From NCBI GenBank assembly GCA_030426395.1, contig JAUHYE010000027.1, positions 1 through 33,892 on the forward strand: DNA of 33,892 bases. Direction: 5' to 3'. Made by a program: the position numbers and the translations under genes. A model generated the notes under the pieces. The model saw only the letters and a list, made by a program, of their open reading frames with translations, was not told the origin of the DNA and ran no database searches. The DNA is from Phycisphaerae bacterium (GTDB lineage Bacteria; Planctomycetota; Phycisphaerae; Phycisphaerales; UBA1924). Of this stretch, positions 18,236-26,109 are shown piece after piece; the first letter of the stretch is position 1; each line of letters opens with the position of its first letter.

Positions 18236-19723
18236 ATGCCCAAAGAAGCCAAACAAACCGAAAACCAGCCCCCAGCCCCCCTCATGCTCGGCGTCAGCGG
18301 CATGCGGGGCATCACCGGCCGCAGCCTCACCCCAGAGGTCGCCCTCCGCTACGCCGCCGCCTTCGGCACCTTCCTGTGCGGCCAGGGACGCTCGCCCCAC
18401 GTGATCATCGGCCGCGACGGCCGCCGGGGCGGCGAGGCCATCTACGAGGCCGCCGTCGCCGGGCTGCTCGGGTCGGGCTGCTCGGTGACACGCCTGGGCG
18501 TCGCCAGCACCCCCACCATCGGCTACGCGGCCATGGGCGAGGTCGACGGCGCCGTCATCGTCACCGCCAGCCACAACCCGCAGGAGTGGAACGGCCTCAA
18601 GCTCCTCATCGCCGGCGTTGCTGGCAATAGCGAGACCGAGTTCGACTTCGCCTGCGCTCCACCGGCCGAGCTCGCCCAGCAGATCATCGAGCGATACCAC
18701 GACGGCCCATCGTGGGCCGAGCCGGCGGCCTTCCGCCCGCTCGAGGACGAGCCCGACGCTTCGTACGACCACTGGGTCAACGTCGCCGGCCACGTCCTCA
18801 CCATGCTGCCCGAAGAAGCCCAGCAACGCTGGGGCGAGCACGGCGCCATCGGCCTGCGCTGCGTCCTGGACGCCGTCAACAGTTCGGGCGCGCTCGTGGG
18901 CGTGCCCTTCCTCGACTACCTCGCCAACGTGATCCCCCTCAATTGCTCGCCCTCGGGCGTCTTCCCCCACACCCCCGAGCCCACCAAAGAAAACCTCTCG
19001 GGCAAGGGCGGGCTCTGCACCGTCGTGCCTGGCGTGAGCGCCGACGCCGGCTTCGCGCAAGATCCCGACGCCGACCGCTTGGCCATCGTCGACGAGACCG
19101 GCCGCTACATCGGCGAGGAGTACACCTTCGTGCTCGCCGCCTTGGCACTACTCGAGGCCGAAGAAGACACCGAGGGGGCCGTCCTCGTGACCAACCTCTC
19201 CACCAGCCGCATGATCGACGACCTGGCCGAACGCTTCGGCGCGAGGGTCGAGCGCACGCCGGTGGGCGAGGCCCACGTCGTCGGCAGGATGCTCGAACTC
19301 CTCGCCGACGACAAAAACGTCGTGCTGGGCGGCGAGGGCAACGGCGGGGTCATCTGGCCAGCCGTCTCCTTCGTGCGCGATTCCATCGTGGGCATGGGCC
19401 TGACGCTCGCGCTGATGGCCCGCCATGACAAACCACTGAGCCAGATCGTGGACAGCCTGCCCAGCTACGCCATCGTCAAACGCAAGCAGGACATCCCGAG
19501 CAAGGACGCCGCCAAGCCCGCCATCGATGCCGTCGCCAACGCCTTCAAGGACCGCGGCCGCGTCGACCTCCAGGACGGCGTCCGCGTCGACCTGGACGAC
19601 CAGAGGGCCTGGCTCAGCCTCCGCGCCAGCAACACCGAGCCCATCGTCCGCCTCATCGCCGAGGCCCCCACCGAGGCCGCCGCCAACGCCCTGCTCGACG
19701 AGGTCCAGAAGCTGCTTTCGTAG
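18236..19723 (+). CDS. Phosphoglucosamine mutase/phosphomannomutase family phosphohexomutase
   Basis: The 495-residue enzyme should interconvert hexose 1- and 6-phosphates by a phosphoserine mechanism in the cytoplasm. Motifs appear in family order: substrate entry GVSGMRGITGRSL (about 19-31), catalytic Ser112 in TASHNP, metal loop DPDADR (276-281), sugar-specificity loop GGEGNGG (about 365-371) and phosphate-binding RASNTEP (463-469). The length and the GEGNGG loop do not separate GlmM, ManB and Pgm, so I give no symbol. It diverges from the sigma-factor operon and converges on the aminotransferase across the 21-bp repeat array. There is no Shine-Dalgarno before the start. Confidence 0.93.
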   Translation: MPKEAKQTENQPPAPLMLGVSGMRGITGRSLTPEVALRYAAAFGTFLCGQGRSPHVIIGRDGRRGGEAIYEAAVAGLLGSGCSVTRLGVASTPTIGYAAMGEVDGAVIVTASHNPQEWNGLKLLIAGVAGNSETEFDFACAPPAELAQQIIERYHDGPSWAEPAAFRPLEDEPDASYDHWVNVAGHVLTMLPEEAQQRWGEHGAIGLRCVLDAVNSSGALVGVPFLDYLANVIPLNCSPSGVFPHTPEPTKENLSGKGGLCTVVPGVSADAGFAQDPDADRLAIVDETGRYIGEEYTFVLAALALLEAEEDTEGAVLVTNLSTSRMIDDLAERFGARVERTPVGEAHVVGRMLELLADDKNVVLGGEGNGGVIWPAVSFVRDSIVGMGLTLALMARHDKPLSQIVDSLPSYAIVKRKQDIPSKDAAKPAIDAVANAFKDRGRVDLQDGVRVDLDDQRAWLSLRASNTEPIVRLIAEAPTEAAANALLDEVQKLLS

Positions 19724-19807
19724 AGCCGGCAGCCGCGGAGAGGACGACGCCACCCGTTCCGAGAACCTCCGCCCCCGGCCCCCGCCGCCCACTTCGATCC
19801 ATGAACC

Positions 19808-19822
19808 CCCCACGGAGTGGGG
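19808..19822. terminator. Terminator-like hairpin downstream of the phosphohexomutase gene
   Basis: CCCCAC, loop GGA and GTGGGG make a perfect 6-bp stem 84 nt after the stop. No T run follows. It may be a transcript end or simply GC-rich chance structure. Confidence 0.3.
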
Positions 19823-19866
19823 TCCGGATAGAGGAACGGCTCTCACGGGCCGCCAGGAGTTTTCGG

Positions 19867-20097
19867 CGTGCCGGGAGCTCTTCCCGACGCGCCGGGAACT
19901 CCTCCCGACGCCCCGGGAACTTCTCCCGACGCCCCGGGAGATCCTCCCGACGCCCCGGGAACTCCTCCTGACGCGCCGGGAACTTCTCCCGACGCCCCGG
20001 GAACTCCTCCTGACGCGCCGGGAACTTCTCCCGACGCCCCGGGAGCTTCTGCCGACGCCCCGGGAGCTTCTGCCGACGCCCGGGGAACTCCGGCCGG
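19867..20097. repeat. Tandem array of eleven 21-bp hairpin-forming repeats
   Basis: Eleven consecutive 21-bp units (first 19867-19887, last 20077-20097) share the core CCGGGAACTCCTCCC. In each typical unit CGGGA and TCCCG pair around a 5-nt loop. TCCCG of one unit can also pair with CGGGA of the next, so alternative folds exist. Units 5+6 (19951-19992) are identical to units 7+8 (19993-20034), and units 9 and 10 are identical, which shows growth by 42-bp and 21-bp duplication. A decayed twelfth unit (20098-20115) contains the stop codon of the aminotransferase gene. Possible roles are transcription-end buffering, a protein-binding array or a variable-number repeat. Confidence 0.9.
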
Positions 20098-20108
20098 CAC
20101 GCCGGAAC

Positions 20109-21296
20109 TCAGAGCCTGGCCAACCGCTGGATCGCCCCCTCGATCGTCGCCCGCTTCTTGCAGAACGCGAACCGAACGAACGGCGAGCCCTTCGAGCGAT
20201 CGACGTAGAACGAACTGGGCGGGATCGCCGCGATGCCCACGTCCTCCACGAGATGCTTGCAGAAGGCGATGTCCGGCCGGTCACCCTCGATCCCGAGCCG
20301 CCTGGACACCCCAGTGTGGTCGCACATCACGAAGTACCCCGACGCCGGCCGGAACACGCGCAGCCCCGCCCGCTCGAGGGCGTCGCACAGCAGGTCGCGG
20401 TTGGCTCGCATGTTCTCGCGCAGCTCGATGGTCGTGTCCAGGTGCTCGAGCAGCGCCTTGCCCGCCGCCGCCTGCGCTGGCGCGTTCGCGCAGAACGTGA
20501 GGAACTGGTGCGCGCTCCGCACGGCCCTGCCGAGCTCGGGCGCGGCGACGGTCCACCCGACCTTCCACCCCGTCGCGCTGAACAGCTTGCCGATGCTGCC
20601 CATCGTGATCGTCCGCTCGGCCATGCCCGGATAGCCCGCCAGCCGCCGGTGCTCACCCTCGTACACGAGGTGGTCGTACACCTCGTCGGTGATCGCGATG
20701 ACATCATGCTCAATACACAACCCGGCAATCAGCGACAGCTCGTCGTGCGCGAACACCTTGCCGGTGGGATTATGCGGCGTGTTGAGCAGGATCGCCTTGG
20801 GCTTGCCCTTGAACGCCTCGCGCAACGTCACCTCGTCGAACGAGAAGCCGCCCTCCCCATCGGGCGCCAGCGTCACGGGGATAATCCGCGCGTCCGCCAT
20901 CGACGCCGTCGCCTGGTAGCTGTCGTAGCAGGGCTCGAACACGACCAGCCCATCGCCGGGGTTGAGCAACCCGAGCATCGTCGCCGCGATCGCCTCGGTG
21001 CAGCCGCACGTGGTCGTCACCCAGGTACCCGGGTCGATCTCGAACCCGCCCAGCTGCGCGAACCAATGGGCCACACCACGCCGCAACTCGGGAAGCCCCG
21101 TCAGCGGCGCGTACTGGTTCACGCCGCTTCCTGCGGCCTTTCCCATCGCCTCGAGCATCGCCGCCGGGCCATCGAAGTCCGGGAAGCCCTGCGACAGGTT
21201 CACAGCCTTGTGGCGCAGCGCCAGCGCGGTCATCTCGGCGAAGATGGTCGAGCCGAAGGGCCGCAAACGGTCGGCAACAGCGTTCGTCCTGATCAT
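20109..21296 (-). CDS. PLP-dependent class I aminotransferase (methionine/kynurenine aminotransferase-like)
   Basis: The 395-residue cytoplasmic enzyme has fold type I aminotransferase motifs: VNLSQGFPDFDGP (about 32-44), NQYAPLTGLPELR (60-72), TPHNPTGKVF (173-182) with the pyridine-ring partner Asn176, TDEVYDHL with Asp204, the Schiff-base Lys237 in GSIGKLFSATGWKVGW, and a C-terminal FVRFAF carrying the substrate-carboxylate Arg. The GWKVGW and NLSQGFPDF motifs place it with kynurenine/glutamine aminotransferases and YbdL-type methionine aminotransferase, so a role in methionine salvage or broad amino-acid transamination is likely. The start codon has no Shine-Dalgarno; a TATCCT box lies 7 nt upstream. 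It diverges from the peroxiredoxin gene across 30 bp. Confidence 0.92.
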   Translation of the reverse strand: MIRTNAVADRLRPFGSTIFAEMTALALRHKAVNLSQGFPDFDGPAAMLEAMGKAAGSGVNQYAPLTGLPELRRGVAHWFAQLGGFEIDPGTWVTTTCGCTEAIAATMLGLLNPGDGLVVFEPCYDSYQATASMADARIIPVTLAPDGEGGFSFDEVTLREAFKGKPKAILLNTPHNPTGKVFAHDELSLIAGLCIEHDVIAITDEVYDHLVYEGEHRRLAGYPGMAERTITMGSIGKLFSATGWKVGWTVAAPELGRAVRSAHQFLTFCANAPAQAAAGKALLEHLDTTIELRENMRANRDLLCDALERAGLRVFRPASGYFVMCDHTGVSRRLGIEGDRPDIAFCKHLVEDVGIAAIPPSSFYVDRSKGSPFVRFAFCKKRATIEGAIQRLARL

Positions 21297-21303
21297 GGCC
21301 AGC

Positions 21304-21321
21304 AGGATACGGCCCTAACCT
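21304..21321. promoter_or_regulatory. Compact divergent promoter pair between aminotransferase and peroxiredoxin genes
   Basis: Only 30 bp separate the two start codons. On the minus strand TATCCT (21309-21304) lies 7 nt from the ATG at 21296. On the plus strand TAACCT (21316-21321) lies 5 nt from the ATG at 21327. Any -35 contacts must fall inside the opposite gene's promoter or its first codons, so the two promoters should interfere with each other. Neither gene has a Shine-Dalgarno. Confidence 0.5.
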
Positions 21322-21326
21322 CACCC

Positions 21327-21815
21327 ATGCTGCCCGAGGGCTCGCCCATCCCCGACGTGACCGTCCCGCCCACCCCGGGCCTGTGCGACGAGCCCACCAC
21401 GCTGCGCGACCTCGCCGCCGAAGGGCCGATCATTCTGTACACCTACCCCGCCGACGGCACGCCCCTGTGCACGCGCCAGGCGTGCATCATGCGCGACGGC
21501 ATCGCCGAGCACGCCGACGAGCTGCAACGCGCCGGCCTCCGGGTCGTGGGCGTCAGCCCCCAGGGCCGCGCGAGCCACGACCGCTTCTCGGCCAGACACG
21601 ACCTGCCGTTCCCGATCATCGCCGACGAGGGCAAGCACGTCCTCCGCGCCCTGGACGCCCTTGGCCTGCTGGGGATGCCCCGCCGCGTGACATACCTGCT
21701 GCGCACCGACGGCGCCATCGGCGCCGCCATCACCGCCGACGTGCGTCTCTCTCAGCACCGCAAGTTCATGAAGACCGCGCTCAAACTCGTGGCGAATCCC
21801 ACCGACGCTTCATGA
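21327..21815 (+). CDS. Peroxiredoxin (BCP/PrxQ type)
   Basis: The 162-residue thiol peroxidase should reduce hydroperoxides in the cytoplasm. YTYPADGTPLCTRQAC (about 38-53) is the PrxQ active site: Thr45, peroxidatic Cys48 and a likely resolving Cys53 five residues on, as in two-Cys BCP. It continues with the family pattern (GLRVVGVSPQGRASHDRFSA, LPFPIIADEG, RRVTYLLRTDGAIGAAI). Leu47 replaces the usual Gly of the TPGCT motif, a minor variant. The start is fixed by the conserved N-terminus, with no Shine-Dalgarno and a TAACCT box 5 nt upstream. It shares a 30-bp divergent promoter with the aminotransferase gene and is followed by a good terminator. Confidence 0.92.
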   Translation: MLPEGSPIPDVTVPPTPGLCDEPTTLRDLAAEGPIILYTYPADGTPLCTRQACIMRDGIAEHADELQRAGLRVVGVSPQGRASHDRFSARHDLPFPIIADEGKHVLRALDALGLLGMPRRVTYLLRTDGAIGAAITADVRLSQHRKFMKTALKLVANPTDAS

Positions 21816-21828
21816 AATCGAGCTTATC

Positions 21829-21854
21829 GTGGGTATTCGTACCCGTCGGTTTTC
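21829..21854 (+). terminator. Intrinsic terminator after the peroxiredoxin gene
   Basis: GGGTA (21831-21835), a TTCG tetraloop and TACCC (21840-21844) form a stem that two G-T wobbles extend by 2 bp; GTCGGTTTTCT follows. The stable tetraloop and short T run 14-15 nt after the stop make this the best terminator candidate in the window. Confidence 0.6.
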
Positions 21855-21876
21855 TACCATTCGATCCATTTCGATG

Positions 21877-21882
21877 TATCTT
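21877..21882 (+). promoter_or_regulatory. Candidate -10 box of the HAF-repeat gene
   Basis: TATCTT lies in a locally AT-rich stretch 52 nt before the ATG at 21935. The leader contains GAGGAGAGAGAGG, a purine-rich Shine-Dalgarno zone. No confident -35 element is seen. Confidence 0.35.
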
Positions 21883-21934
21883 GTCGTGTTGGAGAGGCAA
21901 GGTGCGTGCACAGAGGAGAGAGAGGGTGCCTGGT

Positions 21935-23230
21935 ATGTCGAGTTGGATGATCCGATTTGGTGGCTTGACCCTGCTTGCGGGCCTGATGCCCACGGCCGTT
22001 CTTGCGCAGAGCTCGTTCACGCCCCTGGGCGATCTGCCCGGCGGGGACACGTTCTCGTCGGCCAACGGCGTGAGTTCCTTCGACGCCGCCGGCGGCCTCG
22101 CCGCCGACCTGGTCGTTGTCGGGAACGCCGCGAGCGGGAGCGGTCGCGAGGCGTTCCGGTGGACCTCGGCCGGTGGCATGGTTGGCCTGGGCGATTTGGG
22201 TGGCTCGTTCTTCTTCAGTTTTGCCTCGGGCGTGAACGCGGACGGCACGATGGTCGCCGGCGGCGCGGCCTCGCCAACCGGTGAGATGGGGTTCCGCTGG
22301 CAGGAAGGCACTGGGATGGCGCCCCTGGGCGACCTGCCGGGCGGCCCGATCGAGAGCGAGGCGTACGCCATCTCCGCCGACGGCGAGTCGGTCGTTGGCG
22401 CCAGCCGATCGGCGTCGGGCCCGCTTGGCGACGAGGCGTTCGTGTGGACCCCCTCGCTGGGCATGGTCGCGCTGGGGCGATTGGGAAGCGAGGGCCGATC
22501 GATCGCCACCGCGGTCAGCGGCGACGGCTCGATCATCGCCGGCAACGGTGGCGTTGACGGCGAGGCCTCGCAACCGTTCCGTTGGACTTCCTCGACTGGC
22601 ATGGAAGCGCTGCCCTTGCTCCCGGCCGCCGACGCCGCCGGCGAAGCCCTGGGGATCAGCCAGGACGGCTCGACCATCGTCGGCTGGTCGGCGGGCGCCG
22701 ACGGGATCCGCACGCCCGTCCGCTGGACCGATTCGGGCGTCGAGGGCCTGGGCGCCCCCGCCCCGTTCGAGGACAGCAACCTCTTTGCGCAGTCCGTCAG
22801 CGAGGATGGCTCGATCATCGTGGGGTATGCGCAAGAGGGCGGCTCGCTCAGCGCGTGGGTCTGGACCGAGACCGACGGTGTGCGCGCGCTCCAGGACGTG
22901 CTCACGAGCGACCTCGGTCTGGACCTTACCGGCTGGACATTGACCCTGGCGCTGGACGCCACCATCCACACCGGCACCGGCCGGGCGGCGATCGTGGGCG
23001 TGGGCACCAACCCCGATGGCGCGACCGAGGGCTTCCTGGCCGTGCTGGATCCCGCGCCGCCGTGCGCGGTCGACCTCGACGGCGATGGGGTGGTGACGAT
23101 CTTCGACTTCCTGGCGTTCCAGACGCTGTTCGACGCGGGCGACCTGCGGGCCGACTTCGACGGCGACGGCATCCTGACGATCTTCGACTTCCTGCGGTAC
23201 TTCGACGCGTTCGACATCGGGTGCCCTTAG
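21935..23230 (+). CDS. Secreted HAF-repeat protein (seven repeats) with C-terminal dockerin-like anchor
   Basis: From the ATG at 21935 the product is 431 residues; a GTG at 21926 in the same frame is an alternative. The signal peptide ends near VLAQ. Seven beta-repeat units follow, of the HAF type: an A-x-G-V/I-S-x-DG start, a V-V-G turn, then FRWTSAGGMVGLGDL-like strands. They are clearest at GVNADGTMVAGGA, AISADGESVVGAS, AVSGDGSIIAGNG, GISQDGSTIVGWS and SVSEDGSIIVGYA. The tail has two loops, DLDGDGVVTIFDFLAFQT and DFDGDGILTIFDFLRYFD, and ends Ile-Gly-Cys-Pro. The second motif is slightly degenerate (RYFD for AFQN). The probable location is extracellular or outer envelope; ligand unknown. 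It is followed on the same strand, across a 416-bp gap, by another protein with the same tail. Confidence 0.88.
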   Translation: MSSWMIRFGGLTLLAGLMPTAVLAQSSFTPLGDLPGGDTFSSANGVSSFDAAGGLAADLVVVGNAASGSGREAFRWTSAGGMVGLGDLGGSFFFSFASGVNADGTMVAGGAASPTGEMGFRWQEGTGMAPLGDLPGGPIESEAYAISADGESVVGASRSASGPLGDEAFVWTPSLGMVALGRLGSEGRSIATAVSGDGSIIAGNGGVDGEASQPFRWTSSTGMEALPLLPAADAAGEALGISQDGSTIVGWSAGADGIRTPVRWTDSGVEGLGAPAPFEDSNLFAQSVSEDGSIIVGYAQEGGSLSAWVWTETDGVRALQDVLTSDLGLDLTGWTLTLALDATIHTGTGRAAIVGVGTNPDGATEGFLAVLDPAPPCAVDLDGDGVVTIFDFLAFQTLFDAGDLRADFDGDGILTIFDFLRYFDAFDIGCP

Positions 23231-23646
23231 CGGTCGCCGGTACCAGTTTCGCAGCGCTTCGGCGCGGGCCCGCTTCTCGCGTTCAGCCTGGACGCGTGCC
23301 TTCATGCGTGCGCGGATGGGAAGGACGATTCGGTTGAGGTTCTCGTCGAGCATGACGAGAAGATACGGCGTGGGCTTGGGGCGTCAAGGAATGCGTGTTG
23401 CAGCGCCGGGAGGTTGCGCGCATTGGTGGTGATGGCGTGCAGATTGTGATGAGCGGCAGGCGCGGGCTGGATTTCGGGACGTTCCAGAGCCGCCTTGCTA
23501 CCTAATTCCACGAAGTTGGTGATCAATTCGCGAATTGGGCCTGAAACTGGCAACGGCTTGCAGGAACTTCGGGTATATTGATCAACTGCTCGGGGGTTTG
23601 TGTTTGGGGTGATCCCAGACCCTTGCCCGGCTTCGGGAGTTTTGGA
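23231..23646. other. 416-bp intergenic region with palindrome and promoter
   Basis: I find no supportable gene, although an 83-residue minus-strand frame (23302-23553) is open. The region is less GC-rich than its surroundings. It contains the perfect 14-bp palindrome CAATTCGCGAATTG (23524-23537) and a TATATT box (23574-23579). Confidence 0.5.
23524..23579 (+). promoter_or_regulatory. Palindromic operator candidate and -10 box upstream of the 14-repeat gene
   Basis: CAATTCGCGAATTG (23524-23537) is a perfect 14-bp palindrome. TATATT (23574-23579) is a good -10 candidate 67 nt before the ATG, placing the palindrome about 37 bp upstream of the box, where an activator could bind. GGGAG before the ATG serves as Shine-Dalgarno. 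Confidence 0.45.
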
Positions 23647-26109
23647 ATGGGCAATCGACTGGGTCGTGGGTGGTTGGCTGTTGTGGTAGTGGGCTTGCTT
23701 GCCGTGGTGTGGGGCGAGCGGGTTGTTGCTCAGCCCTGTGAGGCGGAGTGGGCGGAGGGGGTGTTCGGAGTTCGCGGCGTGAGCGGCCCGGGACTGGTCA
23801 AGGCCATGGCTGTCTTCGACGACGGTTCGGGGCCCGCCTTGTACGTTGGCGGCGAATTCACCAGCGCCGGCGGTGTTCCCGGGACGAACTTCATCGCGCG
23901 TTGGGACGGTTCGACGTGGTCTCCGCTTGGCGAAGGCGTGGGCGGGGGATCGTCACTGCCGGCGGTCTATTCGCTCGCGGTCTTTGACGATGGGACCGGA
24001 CCGGCTCTGTACGCCGGGGGCGCGTTCACTGCGGCGGATGGTGTGATCGTCAATCGCATCGCGCGATGGGACGGGTCGGAATGGTCGGCGTTGGGTGAGG
24101 GGGTGAGCAGCGGCGGCTCGACCATCGACGTGAAGGCTCTGACTGTGTTCGATGACGGAAACGGCCCGGCCCTCTACGCCGGGGGAAATTTTTCCACCGC
24201 CGGTGGCGTGGCTGCCAGTCGCGTCGCGCGATGGGACGGAACGGAGTGGACGCCCGTGGGCGCTGGATTCGACGGCACCGTTCGCGCGTTCGCAGCCTTT
24301 GACGATGGAACGGGAGAAGCCCTCTACGCCGGCGGAATCTTTCGGCTCTCGGGCGGCGTACCCGTGAGCCGAATTGCGCGCTGGGACGGCACGACTTGGA
24401 CGCAGGTCGGATCGGGCATGAACGAGCGCATCCGCGCGCTCGCGGTGTATGACGATGGTTCGGGGCCCGCCCTGTACGCCGGCGGGCGGTTTACCCGAAC
24501 CGGAGGCGTGGATGCCAGCCGTGTAGCGCGATGGGACGGTGTAGCGTGGACGCCATTGGGCTCGGGGCTCGAGGGATTTGGCACGATCGAGATCAACGCG
24601 TTGGCGGTCTTCGACGACGGCTCGGGCCAGGCACTGTTCGCGGGGGGCGAATTCATGACCGCGGGCGGCGTCGCGGCCAATCGCATCGGGCGTTGGGACG
24701 GCGCAGCGTGGACAGCTTTGAACACGGGCATGGACTATCGACCGGTCGATGCGCTCACGGTGTTCGACGACGGAACCGGAGAAGGTCTGTACGCCGGAGG
24801 TGACTTCTCCGTTGCTGGCGATGAACCGGTCGAGGGCATTGCGCGCTGGAACGGCGATGCGTGGGCCGCGCTGGGCGATGGATTGAATTCTCTCGTTCGC
24901 GTGTTGAAGGTGTTCGATGACGGCGCGGGAGCGGACCTGTACGCCGGGGGCACGATCAACGCTGCTGGCGGCGTCAGAGCGAACCGGATCGCACGCTGGG
25001 ATGGGTCGGCATGGACGCCGCTCGGCGAAGGAATCAACGGGTCATCCGCGGACGTGAATTCGATGGTGGTTTTCGATGACGGCGCGGGGCCCGACCTCTA
25101 TGTTGGGGGCTTCTTCACCACCGCGGGCGACGTGGAAGCCAATCGCATTGCCCGATGGGATGGTGTTCAGTGGACGCCTGTGGGCACGGGAACCAACAAC
25201 AGGGTCAGCGCGATGGTTGTTTTCGACGATGGCGCGGGGCCTGCGATTTACGGTGGGGGCTTCTTCACGACCGCCGGCGACGAAGCGGCAAGCTACATCG
25301 CGCGGTGGGACGGATCGGCTTGGACACCCGTGGGATTGGGGATGAGCGGCGTGGTTCAGGCTTTGGCGGTCTTTGACGATGGTACCGGACCGGCCCTCTA
25401 CGCCGGAGGAAGATTCTGGGTTGCCGGCGGCGCGCCGGACACGAAGTACATCGCACGGTGGGATGGTTCGGCGTGGGCACCGCTGGGAACCGGTCTGGAC
25501 GGCGTAGGGACGACCGCCGGCGTGCGTGCCCTTGCGGTGTTCGACGACGGCTCTGGCCCGGCGCTGTACGCCGGGGGCTCCTTCGACACCGCTGGAGGCC
25601 TGCCCGCCGACAACTTCGCGCGTTGGGATGGTTCGGCATGGTCGACGCCGGGCCGGGTGCTGAGCAACGTGGAAGCTCTGACGGTCTTTGATGATGGCAC
25701 CGGGCCGGCCTTGTATGCTGGAGGCCATTTCTTCTCCGCTGGCGGCGTGGTCATGAGCAACGTCGCACGCTGGGACGGCTTGGTGTGGAGTGGGTTGGGC
25801 ACGGGCATGAGCGGTGCGGTGCACGCTCTGACCGAATTCGACGACGGCTCGGGACTGGCTCTGTTCGCTGGCGGTTACTTCCGGACCGCCGGTGACGTGC
25901 CTTCGGGCCACGTCGCACGTTGGGGCTGCATCGCCGAGCCCTGTCGTGCCGACATCGACGGCGATGGCGAGCTCACCATCTTCGACTTCCTTGGCTATCA
26001 GAACCTCTTCGATGCCGGCGATCTTGCCGCGGATTTTGATGGTGATGGTGAGTTGACGATCTTCGACTTCCTGGCGTTCCAGAACGAGTTTGATGCGGGA
26101 TGTGATTAA
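23647..26109 (+). CDS. Secreted 14-repeat propeller protein with C-terminal dockerin-like anchor
   Basis: The ATG at 23647 has GGGAG 8 nt upstream and a signal peptide (WLAVVVVGLLAVVWG, then VVAQ). The 820-residue product consists of 14 repeats of about 52-58 residues, each with the pattern ALAVFDDGTGPALYAGG, FTTAGG, ARWDGSAWTPLG. Fourteen repeats would make two seven-bladed propellers or one large ring. The last 55 residues are DIDGDGELTIFDFLGYQN and DFDGDGELTIFDFLAFQN, ending Ala-Gly-Cys-Asp. The gene uses more GGT, GAT, TTG and T-ending codons than genes on the left, so base composition shifts here. The stop overlaps the convergent RNHCP stop (26106-26109). Proteins with this repeat are frequent in planctomycetes; the function is unknown. 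Confidence 0.88.
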   Translation: MGNRLGRGWLAVVVVGLLAVVWGERVVAQPCEAEWAEGVFGVRGVSGPGLVKAMAVFDDGSGPALYVGGEFTSAGGVPGTNFIARWDGSTWSPLGEGVGGGSSLPAVYSLAVFDDGTGPALYAGGAFTAADGVIVNRIARWDGSEWSALGEGVSSGGSTIDVKALTVFDDGNGPALYAGGNFSTAGGVAASRVARWDGTEWTPVGAGFDGTVRAFAAFDDGTGEALYAGGIFRLSGGVPVSRIARWDGTTWTQVGSGMNERIRALAVYDDGSGPALYAGGRFTRTGGVDASRVARWDGVAWTPLGSGLEGFGTIEINALAVFDDGSGQALFAGGEFMTAGGVAANRIGRWDGAAWTALNTGMDYRPVDALTVFDDGTGEGLYAGGDFSVAGDEPVEGIARWNGDAWAALGDGLNSLVRVLKVFDDGAGADLYAGGTINAAGGVRANRIARWDGSAWTPLGEGINGSSADVNSMVVFDDGAGPDLYVGGFFTTAGDVEANRIARWDGVQWTPVGTGTNNRVSAMVVFDDGAGPAIYGGGFFTTAGDEAASYIARWDGSAWTPVGLGMSGVVQALAVFDDGTGPALYAGGRFWVAGGAPDTKYIARWDGSAWAPLGTGLDGVGTTAGVRALAVFDDGSGPALYAGGSFDTAGGLPADNFARWDGSAWSTPGRVLSNVEALTVFDDGTGPALYAGGHFFSAGGVVMSNVARWDGLVWSGLGTGMSGAVHALTEFDDGSGLALFAGGYFRTAGDVPSGHVARWGCIAEPCRADIDGDGELTIFDFLGYQNLFDAGDLAADFDGDGELTIFDFLAFQNEFDAGCD

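Larger units (their letters stand above)
19724..20108. other. 385-bp convergent intergenic gap, mostly repeats
   Basis: I see no gene. All six frames stay open across the array because the repeat period is 21 bp and contains no stop in any frame, so the proline-, glycine- or arginine-rich translations have no coding value. The gap holds a hairpin at 19808-19822 and the repeat array at 19867-20097. Confidence 0.7.

Noticed and set aside
19840..20110. Pro-, Gly- or Arg-rich seven-residue repeat proteins in all frames across the 21-bp array.
   Set aside because: A stop-free 21-bp unit is open in every frame; there is no consistent start, ribosome site or domain.
23216..23353. A minus-strand N-terminus-like stretch (MLDENLNRIVLPIRARMKAR).
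   Set aside because: The frame has no stop of its own and runs antisense through the entire HAF-repeat gene, so it is most likely a shadow.
23302..23553. An 83-residue minus-strand frame containing HNLHAITTNARNLP, which loosely recalls the C-terminus of a VapC/PIN toxin.
   Set aside because: There is no catalytic acidic set, no antitoxin and no ribosome site, and the similarity covers barely 20 residues. It could be a remnant but cannot be supported.
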